The notes beneath the pieces are model-generated. The model did no database searches. It saw only the letters and a list, made by a program, of their open reading frames with translations, and was not told where the DNA came from. From Gambelia wislizenii (lineage: Eukaryota > Chordata > Lepidosauria > Squamata > Crotaphytidae): a stretch of DNA of 64,000 bases. The stretch covers positions 79,391,001 through 79,455,000 of the forward strand of contig JAUMIR010000004.1 of the NCBI GenBank assembly GCA_030847615.1. Reading direction: 5' to 3'. Shown here piece by piece: positions 24,891-35,754 of this stretch. Position numbers and translations under genes: made by a program. Numbering within the stretch: the stretch's first letter is position 1; each line of letters starts with the position of its first letter.

Positions 24891-24972
24891 CCTCATTCCC
24901 ATCACCATCTTTCTAAACTTGCTAAAACTCAAAATATTAAAAGGCCTGACACTGTCATGAAAGAATACATTT

Positions 24973-24975
<3 letters not shown>

Positions 24976-25007
<32 letters not shown>

Positions 25008-25008
25008 T
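24976..25008. repeat. (TCA)n microsatellite
   Basis: Eleven uninterrupted TCA units at 24976-25008. They appear as a run of Met codons on the minus strand. Confidence 0.95.
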
Positions 25009-25027
25009 GCTATTGCTATTATTGTTG

Positions 25028-25092
25028 TTACATTATATATATATTACATTATATATATATATTACATTATATATAATGTTGTTACATTATAT
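25028..25092. repeat. TTACATTATATATA tandem tract
   Basis: Four short units of TTACATTATATATATA with length variation, AT-rich. Confidence 0.85.
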
Positions 25093-26452
25093 GTTTCTGA
25101 GTTAGACATTTCCAAGCCTGCATGGAAGATCTGGACTATATTTATAAGCTAGTTATAGCAAAGTCTTGCAAAAAGTTCTGTCACTCATGGGCTGCAAAGC
25201 TTGTTAAAGCAATGACAGGTATTACACCAGTGGGCATGTTTTCTACCCCTTATGTCCTTCACGCCAGTAGTAGTGTATACTGATTCATGAAAAGTACTCA
25301 GGCTTAAATAACAAAACACATGTTTAAATGGCTGGATTTCCCTTCTGATTACAATCAATAACAATACAGGCATTTAAATGTGAATGCACCATTCACAATA
25401 CTAATGTATCTGATTTACAAATGCTGCAATTTTATAACCAAAAATCTGGTACAAGCAATGGTTACTTTGAAAATAATGTCCCATGCTCTTTCTAGCATGG
25501 CCATATGTCCTATTGTACAGAGGGCAATCCTTTGTTTGAAGAGGACATCCCTTCTTTAAAGGAATCCTCTATCTGAAGGACTGACTAGGCCAAGTACTGT
25601 TTTAAAAACTAAGAAGAGAGAGCAGGAGCCTTGACACAGCTCATCAACACTTAATTAGCTAGACAGTAGACAGAGCATGTTTAGAGGGCAACTAGTCACA
25701 GTCTTCCTCATGCAGTCTGTGCAACTTACATGGATCCTTTTGGGTCCTCTTTTTGGGTGGAGAGGCAGTTCTTCCTTTCTGGCACTGCATCAATGGCCAC
25801 CCTGCAGATTTCTTCCTTACAGAGGGAAAAGAAGCTTAGAGGAAGGGAACACTGAAGTAGAAAGACTGCTGGAGGGGGAAGAGTTAAGTAACCACTCTGT
25901 CTGTATTAATGGATCTTTAGCTGCAGATTGCTGTAGAAAAGCTACCCTATGTAGGACTGAGTCTGGCCCTAAGAGGGTGGCTTTACAGCAGGCAGAGAAT
26001 AGTTCTATAGTACTAAAAAGTCATTTTATTGTAGTAAGAGAACAGTTTTACAGCTCTGGAGGTCACACATTTCTCCTTCTGGAGAACAAAAGTTCAGTGA
26101 TAAGAGCCCTGCATAGCCAGAGCATCCTCATGACAAGTGGCAGGCTTTACCCCCTCTCTCTAAGTACAATGATGCAACACCTGAAAAGAGATGCATAGCT
26201 AAAAGTTTCTGTCCATATGATGAGGAAATATACCACCAACAGGGCTCCTCATCAAAAGGGCTCCTCTTTTAAAGTAGCACTGCGTGCATGAGTGAACCAC
26301 TCAGACTGTCCGTGAATATGTATAGGGGGAAGGGCAGCACCTTCTCCCTCCCTCCCCCCCTCTCTCACACACACATTCATCAATTTTACAAACTTTGTGT
26401 TGACTTTTGTCTTTAAGAAAATAGCACACAACAGAAAGAAACCCTTCTGCTA

Positions 26453-26981
26453 CAGTAGGACCCCTGTATCCGCAGGGGATTGGTTCCAGGGAGCACCGCG
26501 GATAATGATATCCATGGAAAACAGCAAACACTCCTGTCACCATTCCCACTACGAGAGCAATGGGGGGGGTGATCCCAGGGGCAAAGGGAGGCAAGAACTA
26601 CTACTCCCCTTCCTTTGCCCCCACATCACCATTTCCCCCACAGGAGCGATCCCAGGGGTGAAGGGAAAAGGGAGGTGTATCTACTTCTCCCCTCCCTTCA
26701 GCCCCCACATTGCCATTCCCACCATGGGAGCAATATGAGGGGGTGATCCCCAGGGCAAAGGAAGAAGGGAGGTAAGAATTACTACTCCACTCCTTTCACC
26801 CCTCTGTCACCATTCCAACCATGGGAGTGATCCTGAGGGGCGATCCCAGGGGCAAAGGGAGAAGGGAACGAGAACTACTACTGGTCCCCTCCTTCCCCCG
26901 TCCACACCCCCCCCCCGCTGTTACCATCTGCGGATAATTGAATCAGTGGATGGTGAATCAACGGATGTGGGGGTGCTACTG
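26453..26981. mobile_element. Pogo/Tigger-like non-autonomous element with inner array
   Basis: Ends are CAGTAGGACCCCTGTATCCG and, from the other side, CAGTAGCACCCCCACATCCG. TA flanks both sides (26451-26452, 26982-26983), as for Tc1/mariner and pogo elements. The next stretch, GGGGATTGGTTCCAGG, matches the pattern of MER2-type elements. The interior is almost entirely a tandem array. No transposase is encoded. Confidence 0.75.
26537..26930. repeat. Minisatellite of four units of about 85-100 bp
   Basis: Four imperfect units, each with CACCATTCC-like start, GGGAGC/TGAT, GATCCCAGGGGCAAAGGG, AACTACTACT and a C-rich end. Unit lengths vary. Frames of about 100 codons across it are artefacts of the array. 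Confidence 0.85.
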
Positions 26982-27056
26982 TATTTCATTTCTACATATG
27001 AAAGTTAATGTATCTTCACTTCCATATAGAAAGTACAACACCTCACCTGTACAATC

Positions 27057-28130
27057 ATTGATTCATAGAGCTGGAAGTGACCACAAAGTCCATCTAGTCT
27101 AGCTCCCTGCCATGCAGGAATACACAGCTAAAGCACTCCTGAGAGAGTTCAAACTCTGCTTTTAAACCCCCAAACAAAAAAAGAGTCCACCCCCTCCCCC
27201 AAGGCAGTTTATTCCACCTTACAGGTGAGACCCCTTCAGATATTTAAAGATTACTATAATACTACCTTTCAGTCTTCTCTTCTCCATGCTAAACATATCC
27301 AGCTCCCTAAGTCATTCCTTATAAGGCTTTGTTTCCAGACTTTTGATCATCTTAGTAACCCTCCTCTGGGCGCATCGACAGCATTCTTCTTGAACTGTAG
27401 TACCCAGGAGTGAATACAGTACTCCAGGTGAGGTCTGATCAAAGCATGAGTAGAATGCTACTATTGCATCCCTTGATCTGGGCCTTGTCAGATGGCATCA
27501 GAATGATGCCATCCTCCAGATGGTATTAGACAGAAATTCTAATGACATGCAATGGAGCAGCCCCCTTCTTGTTGAGCACAGGTCCGGGTGCCTGTTTCCA
27601 GCTTCAGCAGAAGCTGCAGTGCACTGGGCAGGCTTTCCACAAAGCTCATTCTTGTGAGAAGATGGTAGGAGTGGCTCCAGAGGCAGACCATTCCCTTCCC
27701 TGTGCTGTTCAGTGTGAGGAAGGGGGATGGCACTGCTCTTGTCATGTGGACAACTGGATTGGTCGAATTAAACCCGAACCAGCTGTCCTCATGCCCATAG
27801 AACCCTAAGCCACTCCAGGATTTCTGGAAAAGTTTGGACTTTCCCCCGACTTTCCTTAGCATGGGGCAAAATTGGGTTAAAGGCAAAAAACCGCATTACG
27901 TCCCCAGAAGTAGCCATACATTGTGAGGACTGCCAGCATCAGGTTTGAAGTGAGTATGGAGTTTTTGGCCCATGCAGACACAGCCCTATACACTACACTA
28001 TGCACTATACACACTACACTACACTACTGTTGATGCAGCCTAGAATTTCATTGGCTTTTTTTGGCCATCACATCACACTGCTGACTCATGTTTACCATGT
28101 GGTCTACTAAGACCTCTCGATCCTCTGCAT
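27057..28130 (-). mobile_element. CR1 3'-end fragment, minus strand, interrupted (copy 3)
   Basis: CR1 sequence at 27057-27479 (TCATAGAGCTGGAAG near the 3' end, later CAGGTGAGGTCTGATCAAAG) resumes at about 27987-28130 (GATGCAGCCTAGAATTTC, then GGTCTACTAAGACC). The gap is the MITE listed next. The order and orientation match the copies at 14247 and 19447. It is strongly diverged and non-coding. Confidence 0.8.
27480..27986. repeat. GGGC-ended MITE inside CR1 (copy 2)
   Basis: Left end GGGCCTTGTCAGATGGC, right end from the other side GGGCTGTGTCTGCATGGGCC. These ends match the family at 30988. Inside there are imperfect inverted stretches (TGATGCCATC type). The insertion splits a CR1 unit, which helps define its limits. 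Target duplication is not clean. Confidence 0.6.
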
Positions 28131-28953
28131 GACATGTTTATGCAGGGGTTCCCTGAGACCTGAAAATTATTTTAAGGGTTCCTCCAGGATAAAAAGGTTG
28201 AGAAAGGCTGATCTGAAGGATGGCATTATTCTGATTGTAGTTCTACAAGGTTGCTGCAACAATGGAACCAAGTGGGGAAATTACATAAGCTCCTTGGAGA
28301 ATAGGGAGTGTACCATTAACAGGGCATTTCAGCCAAGCATAGTTCAGCTGTGAGTATACCTGTATGACAGATATGTTTGCAACATTCAAATTTTTAGTGG
28401 TAGATTTACAATGTCTTTTGTATATATAGCTTTTAAAAAGGCATGTAATGCATGAATTGACTCATGGTCCTAGGATCTGAAATTTCAGAGGGGCCATTTT
28501 TGGCATTTTCACAGGTACGATGATTCTTTCCAAGAAGCTCCCACACTGTACATAATCAGATTTATTTATTTTAGTCCCTGAACCTTAAAATTCACAGACT
28601 TGAAAGAAAAAAGTAACTATTGTGTCCTCATTCCTTGCCCTTGGCACATTGGAAACAACAGTGCAGAAGCAGGCTTTACCTTACAGGAGGAAATTAAAAT
28701 CAGATAAGAGGCCAGGTCCCTATTTGCTGCCCTGTGGAGTTTGATCTTTCACCACAAATTCATATTAGAGAGGAGATGATGAGATCTCATCTTATTGCTT
28801 GTAACAAAGCAATGCAAAGGTCATGAGTTGCCTAATACAGAGAAGTTGATCTGTATATGCCTCCGGGATGCTTCTAGATTGACTTACTGCGGAGCCTTGT
28901 TTGTCAAGACACCTGGAAATTTGACAGTATTTGCCAGCCCTTTTGGAATAAAA
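28131..28953. other. Unassigned sequence
   Basis: No supported gene or clear repeat. Confidence 0.4.
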
Positions 28954-29304
28954 GGACTTTTTCGGACAATGTAAAAATAACGGAAGCAGCGTTGCCAGGT
29001 TGCGACGCTGCAGCGCAAGAGGCCGTCAGTTTCGTACGACGCTCCTTCCCAGCGGTACTGTTGCAGTACCGCTGGGACATTAGACCGTTATATTTTTGCT
29101 TTTACAGTCATATTTTACTCACGATCGCTGATCATGAGTAAAATATGACAGTAGAAAGCAAAAATATCACATTCAAATATCCCAGCGGTACTGCAACAGT
29201 ACCTCTGGGAAGGAGCGTCGTACGAAACTGACGCCCTCTAGCGCTGCAGCGGTCGCAACCTGGCGACGCTGCTTCCGTTATTTTTACATCGTCTGAAAAA
29301 GTCC
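28954..29304. mobile_element. Foldback element, 351 bp (family F, copy 1)
   Basis: Two long arms form an inverted repeat. Outer ends are GGACTTTTTCGGACAATG and, from the other side, GGACTTTTTCAGACGATG. They continue through TAAAAATAACGGAAGCAGCG, GCGACGCTGCAGCG and CGTACGACGCTCCTTCCC to CAGCGGTACTG. The centre has TCATATTTTACTCA with its inverse. CpG is abundant compared with the flanks. Flanking triplets are AAA and TAA, a near-match. No gene. The frame at 29132-29341 reads through one arm and is not a protein gene. Confidence 0.85.
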
Positions 29305-29397
29305 TAAGAGTCAACAGATTTGCGAAACACTTAGATTCCATTATTGGTTCTTTTCCTGGCTTTATTAGCAGGGATGGAGGAACATATCAGTTTCACT

Positions 29398-30234
29398 TAG
29401 GGTTTCCATAAGTCCCAGAAAACTGGGAAAATCCCAGATTAGAGGGACAGAAAGTTGTCCCATCTGGCTGGGCTGCTTCAAGCAGCAGATCCCAGATTCT
29501 GACTCCCGGCTTTCTGTCTGCAGGCTCTCTGCTCAGGGTCACATGGGGAGTGAGTGCAGAAGGTGGGAGAGTGCAGTCTAGGCTAGGCCGGAGAGTGCAG
29601 TGTGCAAAATGTGGGAGTTGGAGTGTGCAGAGCAAGCAGCAGCAGAGAGAGAGAGCGAAGGAAAATCAAGCGAGAGGAAAGAAGGCCAGCAATTTACTTG
29701 TGTGCGTGTGGTGAGTCTGGCCTCCAAGGTCACTGCATGTGTAGAGGCTCCGGAGGGGCGGGGGCTAAGTACACCCGCCCCCTTGGATGAGAGGCTGGTG
29801 CACCTTTTGGTCATTGCTGGGAGGTGGGATGGCCTGGCAGAGTGGCAGGTCCTCTTCCATGTTCACTTGGTCGTCAGCAGCAGCCAGAAACCCAGTTTTG
29901 CTTATATAAATGACAGGAATCTGCTGCACACTCACTCCCCAAACTACCCCCCCCCATGGCCCGGTGGGATGATGGGTCCTCTTCCCTGCTGGGCTGGCTC
30001 ACTCAGTCAGCAGCAGCAGCTGTGTGCTCCCTTTCCCCCAACCCCTCAATCCCACCCAGCCCCCTCCTTGACCTGCAGGGCTTCACCTTACTATCAAAGC
30101 TCACAGGCTTGCTGGATGAAGGCAGCTTGGTGGATCTTTTTGTCTTGGTTTTTTTTTTTTTGGTCAATAATTCATGCAATCCAGTCCTGTATACTTTTGT
30201 CCCGGTTTTGTGGCATAGAATTATGGAAACCCTA
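29398..30234. mobile_element. Non-autonomous hAT element, 837 bp
   Basis: Ends are TAGGGTTTCCATAAG on the left and TAGGGTTTCCATAATTC from the other side. A perfect 8-bp target duplication, GTTTCACT, lies at 29390-29397 and 30235-30242. Eight-base duplications and this type of end are hAT hallmarks. The 211-codon plus-strand frame (29600-30235) fits inside the element and even uses its right end. It has no transposase motif. Confidence 0.85.
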
Positions 30235-30492
30235 GTTTCACTGGTCTCCCACATTTTACCAAATAAAGAATAAAAAATGGTAGGGGTTCCTTCTGTAGAA
30301 CCCTTTCTTTAAGAATAGTTAGTTCCCAAAAGCCTGTCAGAATAAAAGAAACCTTTGCCTGTGAACAGAAGGACTGCAAAGAGTGAGCCATTCTACCATC
30401 CCAAAAAGGGAATTCCAAAGCCTAGGAGCAGCCACTGAGAAGGTCTCACCTGGCATCATCACCAGATGCTTCTGTGAGGACAGTGAAAGACA

Positions 30493-30498
<6 letters not shown>

Positions 30499-30573
<75 letters not shown>

Positions 30574-30588
30574 TCTCTCTCTTCTCTA
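30499..30588. repeat. (TC)n(AC)n compound microsatellite
   Basis: About 40 bases of CT repeats (30499-30538) pass into about 30 bases of CA repeats (30539-30570), followed by a short CT run. Confidence 0.95.
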
Positions 30589-30987
30589 ATTATCTTAATA
30601 ATGCCTAGAATAAAATGTATTTTTATAAATGTTGTAATGGATGCTGTAATGAGCTGGATGAGGGCCAATAAACTGAAGATAAATCCTGATAAGATGGAAA
30701 CTCTGTGGGATTGGTAGTTCACAAATCTGAGAATTGGGTAAAGTACCTGTCCTGGATGGGTTGCATTCCCCTGAAGGAGAAGATGCATAGCTTGAGAATA
30801 CTTCTAGACCCATCTTTGTCACTAGAGGCCTGAGTGGACTCAGAATACTTGGCACCAGCTCCAACCGATGTGCCAGCTACAGCCTTTCCTGGACAGGGAT
30901 AAGTTAGCCACAATAATCATGTACTGATAACTTTCCAATTAGATTACTGCAGTGTACTCTATATGGGGCTACCCTTGAAGATGATTT

Positions 30988-31522
30988 GGGCCTTGTCTAC
31001 ATGGGCAATTTACCCCATCTTACCCCCATCTTAGAGCCCTGCAGTCCTGAAGACGCAGGGCTTTTTCCCAGTTCTGGTCCTGGGCAGTCCTCAGCACCTC
31101 CAGGGCAAAGATGGGGCTAAAACAGGGGGAACACAGGGTAGGGCCCATTAAAACTGTTTTTTAAAAATATCTGCTTCAATTCTTTCCAACTGGGAAGATA
31201 TGGATTGGGCCCTGCAAGAGCTGTTCCAGCACACCAACCCGTCGCTGCAGCTGCTGGTCTGCCATCACTCTTCTGCAGCAGGAAGAAGTCCTGCAGCATG
31301 TGACCAAGGCTGGTCACATGTAGGGGACTTTGGTCACACATTGCAGGCCAACTTCCTGCCTTCAGAGAGAGTGAGGGAGACGCTGGTGGCTGCAGCAATG
31401 GGCTGGCATGCCCGTCTGAATTTCCCCCCATTTCATGGAGGAAAGGGGGAGGAATGGGCCTGATCTGTGGCTAGGATATGACACCAGAAAGCCAGCATAT
31501 CCTGGCTCATGTAGATGAGCCC
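30988..31522. repeat. GGGC-ended MITE in L2 (copy 3)
   Basis: Left end GGGCCTTGTCTACATGGGC, right end from the other side GGGCTCATCTACATGAGCC. The L2 reading around it shows a short target duplication of two to four bases within TTGG. The interior has CCCCATCTTAGAGCCCTG, GTGACCAAGGCTGGTCACAT (an inner palindrome) and a right part reading GCCAGCATATCCTGGC. Confidence 0.8.
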
Positions 31523-31663
31523 TTGGAAGCTACAGCTAGTGCAAAATACAGCAGAAAGACTATTGACCAGAGTGCCATACGGACAACATATAACACCAAG
31601 AAGTTGCAATGCACTTCTGGTCCGAATTCAAAGTGCTGGTGATGATATTTAAACCCCTACACA

Positions 31664-31913
31664 GGACTTTTTCAGACAGGACTTACCACGCAAGAAGACT
31701 CCAGAACAGTTACGATGCTGTCGTGTGGCAGGGGCTCCATTTTGGATGATGTTTTCCCTCTCTCAGCTTCATCTGTGACTGTTCTGGGTATGATTGAAGC
31801 CGTGTCATTTTTTACTCATGGAGAAAATGAGAGGGACGGCTGTGTCTGAAACGGAACCCCTGCCGCGCGACAGCGGAATCTTCTTGCGCAGTAAGTCCTG
31901 TCTGAAAAAGTCC
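31664..31913. mobile_element. Foldback element, 250 bp (family F, copy 2)
   Basis: Ends GGACTTTTTCAGACAGGACT are identical for 20 bases from both sides. Arms continue with a CGCAAGAAGA block and GTCG.G.GGCAGGGG. The centre has TTTTTTACTCATGGAGAAAA. The flanking triplet ACA (31661-31663 and 31914-31916) is a perfect 3-bp target duplication, and removing one copy restores the L2 reading frame. Confidence 0.85.
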
Positions 31914-31976
31914 ACAGTGTGGGGCTTCTTGAAGAAGCACCTCTCCATACACACATACACAGAGAGAGAGAGAGAG

Positions 31977-32181
31977 TAGTGGGCCCTTGGTATCCGCTGA
32001 TACCAAAATCTGTGGATGTTCAAGTCCCATCATATACAATGGCATAGTAAAATAGTGCCCCTTCTATCAAATGGCAAGATCAAGATTTGCTTCTTGGATA
32101 TTTATTTATTTATTTATTTAATATTTTCAAGCCATGGATGGTAAAATCTGTGGATGCCAAATCCGTGGATACAGAGGACTG
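31977..32181. repeat. Pogo/MER2-like MITE in L2
   Basis: Left end AGTGGGCCCTTGGTATCCGC, right end from the other side CAGTCCTCTGTATCCACGG. The interior has the family phrase GATACCAAAATCTGTGGATG and its inverse. A (TTTA)n tract (32098-32120) sits inside. Confidence 0.7.
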
Positions 32182-32640
32182 GCTATACCAGCCTGAGCAA
32201 TAAGGTCTGCCAGAGAAGCCCTCCTCTGTGGCCCACTACTGGGGACAATACAGCATGGGAGGATGAAGGAGAGCGCCTTCCTGGCTATTGCACACCAACT
32301 GTGGAATGCCCTCCCCTTGGAGGCCTGACTGGCACCAACATTGGTTTCTTCTTGCCGCCCAGTCCAAACACTTCAGGCACTATTTTATTTATTAAGACCT
32401 TCAGGGACTAATTTTTTTCTAAGTGCACATGCACATAATTTGAAATGGTGTTTGAAATGGTTTTAATTATTGCTTTGTTAAATATGTTTTTATATTGTTT
32501 AAATTATTTATAGTTTTAATTTGTGTTTTAATTTCTTTATACTGTAAGTTGCCCTAAGATTCCACGATAAAAAAGTGAAATAGAAGTATTTTAACAATCA
32601 ATAAATAAATATGTTTATATACTATCCGTGTCATGCATAT

Positions 32641-34094
32641 CAAACTTTTAGTGCTCCTAGAATCATGTAGCCAGAACAAGACCCCCGTCTGCTTTGCCTA
32701 TCCTCCTTCTGACCCTTTAAACACTATGAACATCCTGGATGAAAGAATCAGGTTCACTTTCTCCCTCCTGTTTAACCTCCAAGTCTTCCCATTGAATTAT
32801 GAATGTTTTTATCATCCAAACAAAGTGCAGTTTCCACCCACTCCTATTCATGAGAATAGCTTGAAATGGTTACTTGCTGGACTATAACTCCCCAAACCCA
32901 AGCCAGCATTCTGGGATTTATAGCCCCAAAAGGTTAACTTTTCCAAAAACTGCTCACTTGCTACTAAACTCCCTTGCAGTGCATACACAAACATTAATAC
33001 ATGAAACAAAAGATGTCATAACTCCACCAACAAAAGCCAAGATGCTGGCAAAAAGTGAACCACATTCAGGCGCCAATATTTGTTGTAAATTTTCCTGCGA
33101 AATTACATTTCAGGATTTTTATTTTTTTTTAAATGTCACCATATTGTTTTGACTGTAATAAACATGAAGTGTCAAAACATTCAGGCTAAACACTGCTGTC
33201 TTGATGTCTGGGGCATTTCAATGTGTTTCTTGTGACATTTTAGAACATTTATCAGTGCCAGTTATGCTTTGTTCAAAGTGGGAAATCTTAGGAATTGTTC
33301 TAATTAACTTATTTGGAGCCAAGGCCATTCACACGATAACATGAGAGGCAACAGGAAGTGGCATAAGATTTCTGGAAAATGATCCACATTCACTTTGCAA
33401 TCCTATAGTACTAAGGTTGGGTGTCATGCAGTGCTCCAGAGATGTTAAACTGCAACTCCCAACATTTCTGAACATTGGCTATGCTGGCTAGGGCTGCTAG
33501 GACTTTTAGTCCAACAACATTTGGAGGACCACTTCTCACCCCTGCTTGTCTGAAAGTCATATGTATTGACCTCAGTGGGACTACCTTCTGAATAGGTAAG
33601 TATAGGTTAGGGCTCTTACATAATACCAAGGACAGGCCTGCTTACCATCTGGCCATAGCTGACAAGGAGCTTTCTAAGCTTTAGCCAGTTCCAGCATGAT
33701 GATATTTTTGGGTAACTTGTTCAGCTTCTCAGGGAGGGGGACAGTTCTCTCTCTTAGTGCCTGCCAAGTCTTTCCAAGCACCAAAATTGCATTAAATCAC
33801 ATTGCATCACATTGTACTGCACGGAGGCAGATCCAAAGCCTTTCCTCCCTTAATTCACTCTTTGTGAAGTTCATTTTGCTTTTGAAAATAGGCTATTTTT
33901 CTCTGATTAGACTTTCCTTGAGTTGCTGCCTGGGCATAATGTGTTTTGATACAATTTTGTGAACAGCATTTCATTTCCATACCAAAAACCATTTCATTCA
34001 GCAGTCTGTTTGAGTGCCAAAGGGCTCAGTCAAATGGGATGTGCTTCTGGGCAAGCCCCATTAAAATGAATGGGAAATCAGCAACCCATATACT
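32641..34094. other. Mostly unassigned sequence
   Basis: No gene is supported. It contains the short dispersed repeat at about 33405-33535 and, at 33555-33615, a TTGACCTCAGTGGGACTACC phrase. Related CAATGAACTCAGTTTCACTT wording occurs at 36590-36612, and a weaker match near 51820-51840. Confidence 0.4.
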
Positions 34095-34259
34095 GTAGCT
34101 TAGGTCCAGACTATCTGAAAGTCCGTATTTCCCCATATACTGTATCCTCCAGCATATAAGATGACTTTTTAGCCCACGAAAATCTTATCAAAAGTTGGGT
34201 GTCGTCTTATACACCAGATAAGGAGAATTCCGAGTCCCATCACGGCTTTGGGAAGTGCA

Positions 34260-34900
34260 GAGGGTTGGCTGGCTGGGGGAAGCACGGGAGGTGGATGGCA
34301 ATCCTCCCCCCAGCCAGCCTGCCAGCCAGCCAGCCAACCCTCCACACTTCCCCAACTCACAATGGGGCTGGCCAGTGTGGGAGGTGGCTGACAACATCCC
34401 CTCATCTAGCCAGCCAACCCTCCGCACTTCTCCAACCTGCATGTTGGAGAAGCGCGGAGAGTTGGCTGGCTGGCTGGCTGGGGAGAGGCTTGCCAGCCAC
34501 CTCCCATGCTTTCCCAACTCACGATGGGGCTGGCCAGCGTGGGAGGGGGCTGGCAAGCCTCCCCACACCCAGCCAGCCAACCCTCTGGGCTTCTCCAACC
34601 CAACGCAGAGGGTTGGCTGGCTGGGTGTGGGGAGGCTTGCCAGCAACCTCCCGTGCTTCCTCAACTCATGATGGGGCTGGCCAGCACAGGAGGTGGCTGG
34701 CAAGCCTCTTCACACCCAGCCAGCCAACTCTCCACACACTGGCCTGCTGGTTGGAGAAGCACTGAGCGTTGGCTGGGTGGGTGGGTGGAGGTTTGACAGC
34801 CACCTCCCGTGCTGGCCAGCCCCATCACGAATTGGGAAAGCATGGGAGGTGGCTGGCAAGCCTCTCCCCACCCACCCAGCCAACCCTCCACACTTCTCCA
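34260..34900. repeat. CCAGCCAGC-type minisatellite
   Basis: Imperfect units of about 80-110 bases, alternating in strand sense: GGTTGGCTGGCTGG, GAGGTGGCTGGCAAGCCTC and TCCCAACTCACGATGGGGCT. The alternating inversion means the array itself can form hairpins. Confidence 0.85.
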
Positions 34901-34904
34901 ACCT

Positions 34905-35265
34905 GCGGGCAGCATGGAGGGTGAGGGGAAAACCCCTAAAATTGCCCCTCTCCTGGGCTTTCGCTCTCCCTGCAAAGAGAGCAAAGGCCAAGCAGAGGGG
35001 TGATTTAAGAGGCTTTTCCTCACCCTCGATGCTTGCCTGTGTCTTCAGTCCCTTTACAAAGGGAAGTGAAGACCCAGGCAGGCACGGAGGATGAGGCAAA
35101 CCCCTAAAATTGCCCCTGTCCTGGGCTTTCACTCTCCTCGCAAAGGGAGCAAAGGCCAAGCAGAGGGGCGATTTAAGAGGCTTTGCCTCACCCCCCGTGC
35201 TTTCCTGTGTCTTCACTCCCTTTACAAAGGGAAGTGAAGACCCAGGAAAGCACAGAGGCTCCCCA
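34905..35265 (+). repeat. Two tandem units of about 170 bp
   Basis: Each unit runs from AAACCCCTAAAATTGCCCCT through CTTTC.CTCTCC, AGCAAAGGCCAAGCAGAGGG, GATTTAAGAGGCTTT and CCTCACC to TACAAAGGGAAGTGAAGACC. The first starts at about 34928 and the second at about 35099. Confidence 0.85.
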
Positions 35266-35754
35266 TCATGGCTTCAGGAAGGGCAGGTGGTGGCTGGCTG
35301 GGGGTAGGCTTTTAAAATGTTTTTTTTAATTTTTATTTGGTGTGCGTTGGAAGAGGGGTAGTCTTATACGGCGAGTATATCCCAAACTCTAAATTGTAAC
35401 TGGCTGGCATGATGAATAGATGTGAAGGAGCCTTCTTAGTGTCTGGTCCTTGGCTATGAAACTCCTTCCTAGGGGAAGCTCAGTTGCCTCCTATCTGTTC
35501 TTTTTCACCAACAGGCAAAAACTTTTTTAAAAATGCAGGCCTTAAGCTTTTAGCTGGTTTGGGCAGAAGGATGTTCAATGAGTGTGCTGAATTTTTTCTT
35601 ATGTGTTAACATGTGTTGAATGTGTTTTTATTGGTTTTAAATAAATGTTTTAGCTGGAATGGTTGTTTAATGCTTTTCATTTCAGCTATTTTGTTTACCT
35701 TGTATTTACCTTGTATTGTAAGTAGCTTTGAGCCCCATATTGGAAGAAAGGCGG

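Larger units (their letters stand above)
24891..26452. other. Mostly unassigned; contains a 173-codon frame
   Basis: No gene is supported. The 25677-26198 plus-strand frame has no domain I recognise. Sequence at 25497-25580 (CATATGTCCTATTGTACAGA, GGAATCCTCTATCTGAAGG) resembles 9705-9760 (GGTATCCTCTATTTGAAGGG), so at least part of the stretch is a dispersed repeat. Confidence 0.4.
30618..32350 (+). pseudogene. L2 ORF2 C-terminal remnant, interrupted
   Basis: Translation in the L2 frame gives DAVMSWMRANKLKINPDKME at 30638-30700, just downstream of the catalytic FADD box in L2 reverse transcriptases. Further on are LQLVQNTAERLLTRVP at about 31527-31575 and HITPRSCNALLVR, the well-known L2 C-terminal signature. 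The last part (32180-32340) matches the ARRGLLLW and LWNALPLE region. There are stops and frameshifts in addition to the insertions. It is a relic with no activity. Confidence 0.7.
30600..32640 (+). mobile_element. L2 LINE, plus strand, with three nested insertions
   Basis: The host LINE is in pieces at 30600-30987, 31523-31660, 31914-31976 and 32182-32640. The first two encode reverse-transcriptase thumb and C-terminal sequence, and the last carries the C-terminal end and the AT-rich 3' region ending in AATAAATAAAT. The insertions are a GGGC-ended MITE (30988-31522), a foldback (31664-31913) and a pogo-like MITE (31977-32181). Removing each restores a plausible L2 reading. The element is 5'-truncated. 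Confidence 0.75.
34135..35382. mobile_element. DNA-element-like unit with two internal tandem arrays
   Basis: Left end TATACTGTATCCTCCAGCAT runs into ATAAGATGACTTTTTAG. The right end from the other side is GATATACTCGCCGTATAAGA. These look like diverged inverted ends of one element, although exact limits and target duplication are uncertain. Everything inside is array sequence. The six overlapping frames of 65-188 codons here are repeat shadows. Confidence 0.5.

Noticed and set aside
25677..26198. 173-codon plus-strand frame as a gene
   Set aside because: No domain, signal or splice context. The region upstream shares wording with another site in the window, so repeat origin is more likely.
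27539..27886. Overlapping frames of 88-115 codons
   Set aside because: They lie within a MITE that interrupts CR1 and have no domain.
28954..29304. CRISPR-like or operator-like palindromes
   Set aside because: The unit is one large inverted repeat with transposon-like ends. There are no regularly spaced repeats and the genome is vertebrate.
29600..30235. 211-codon plus-strand frame as a protein gene
   Set aside because: It lies wholly within a hAT element and ends at its terminal repeat. GC-rich composition alone can keep it open.
34188..35307. Several frames of 65-188 codons on both strands
   Set aside because: All are the same tandem arrays read in different phases, with Trp-Leu-Ala-Gly type repeats.
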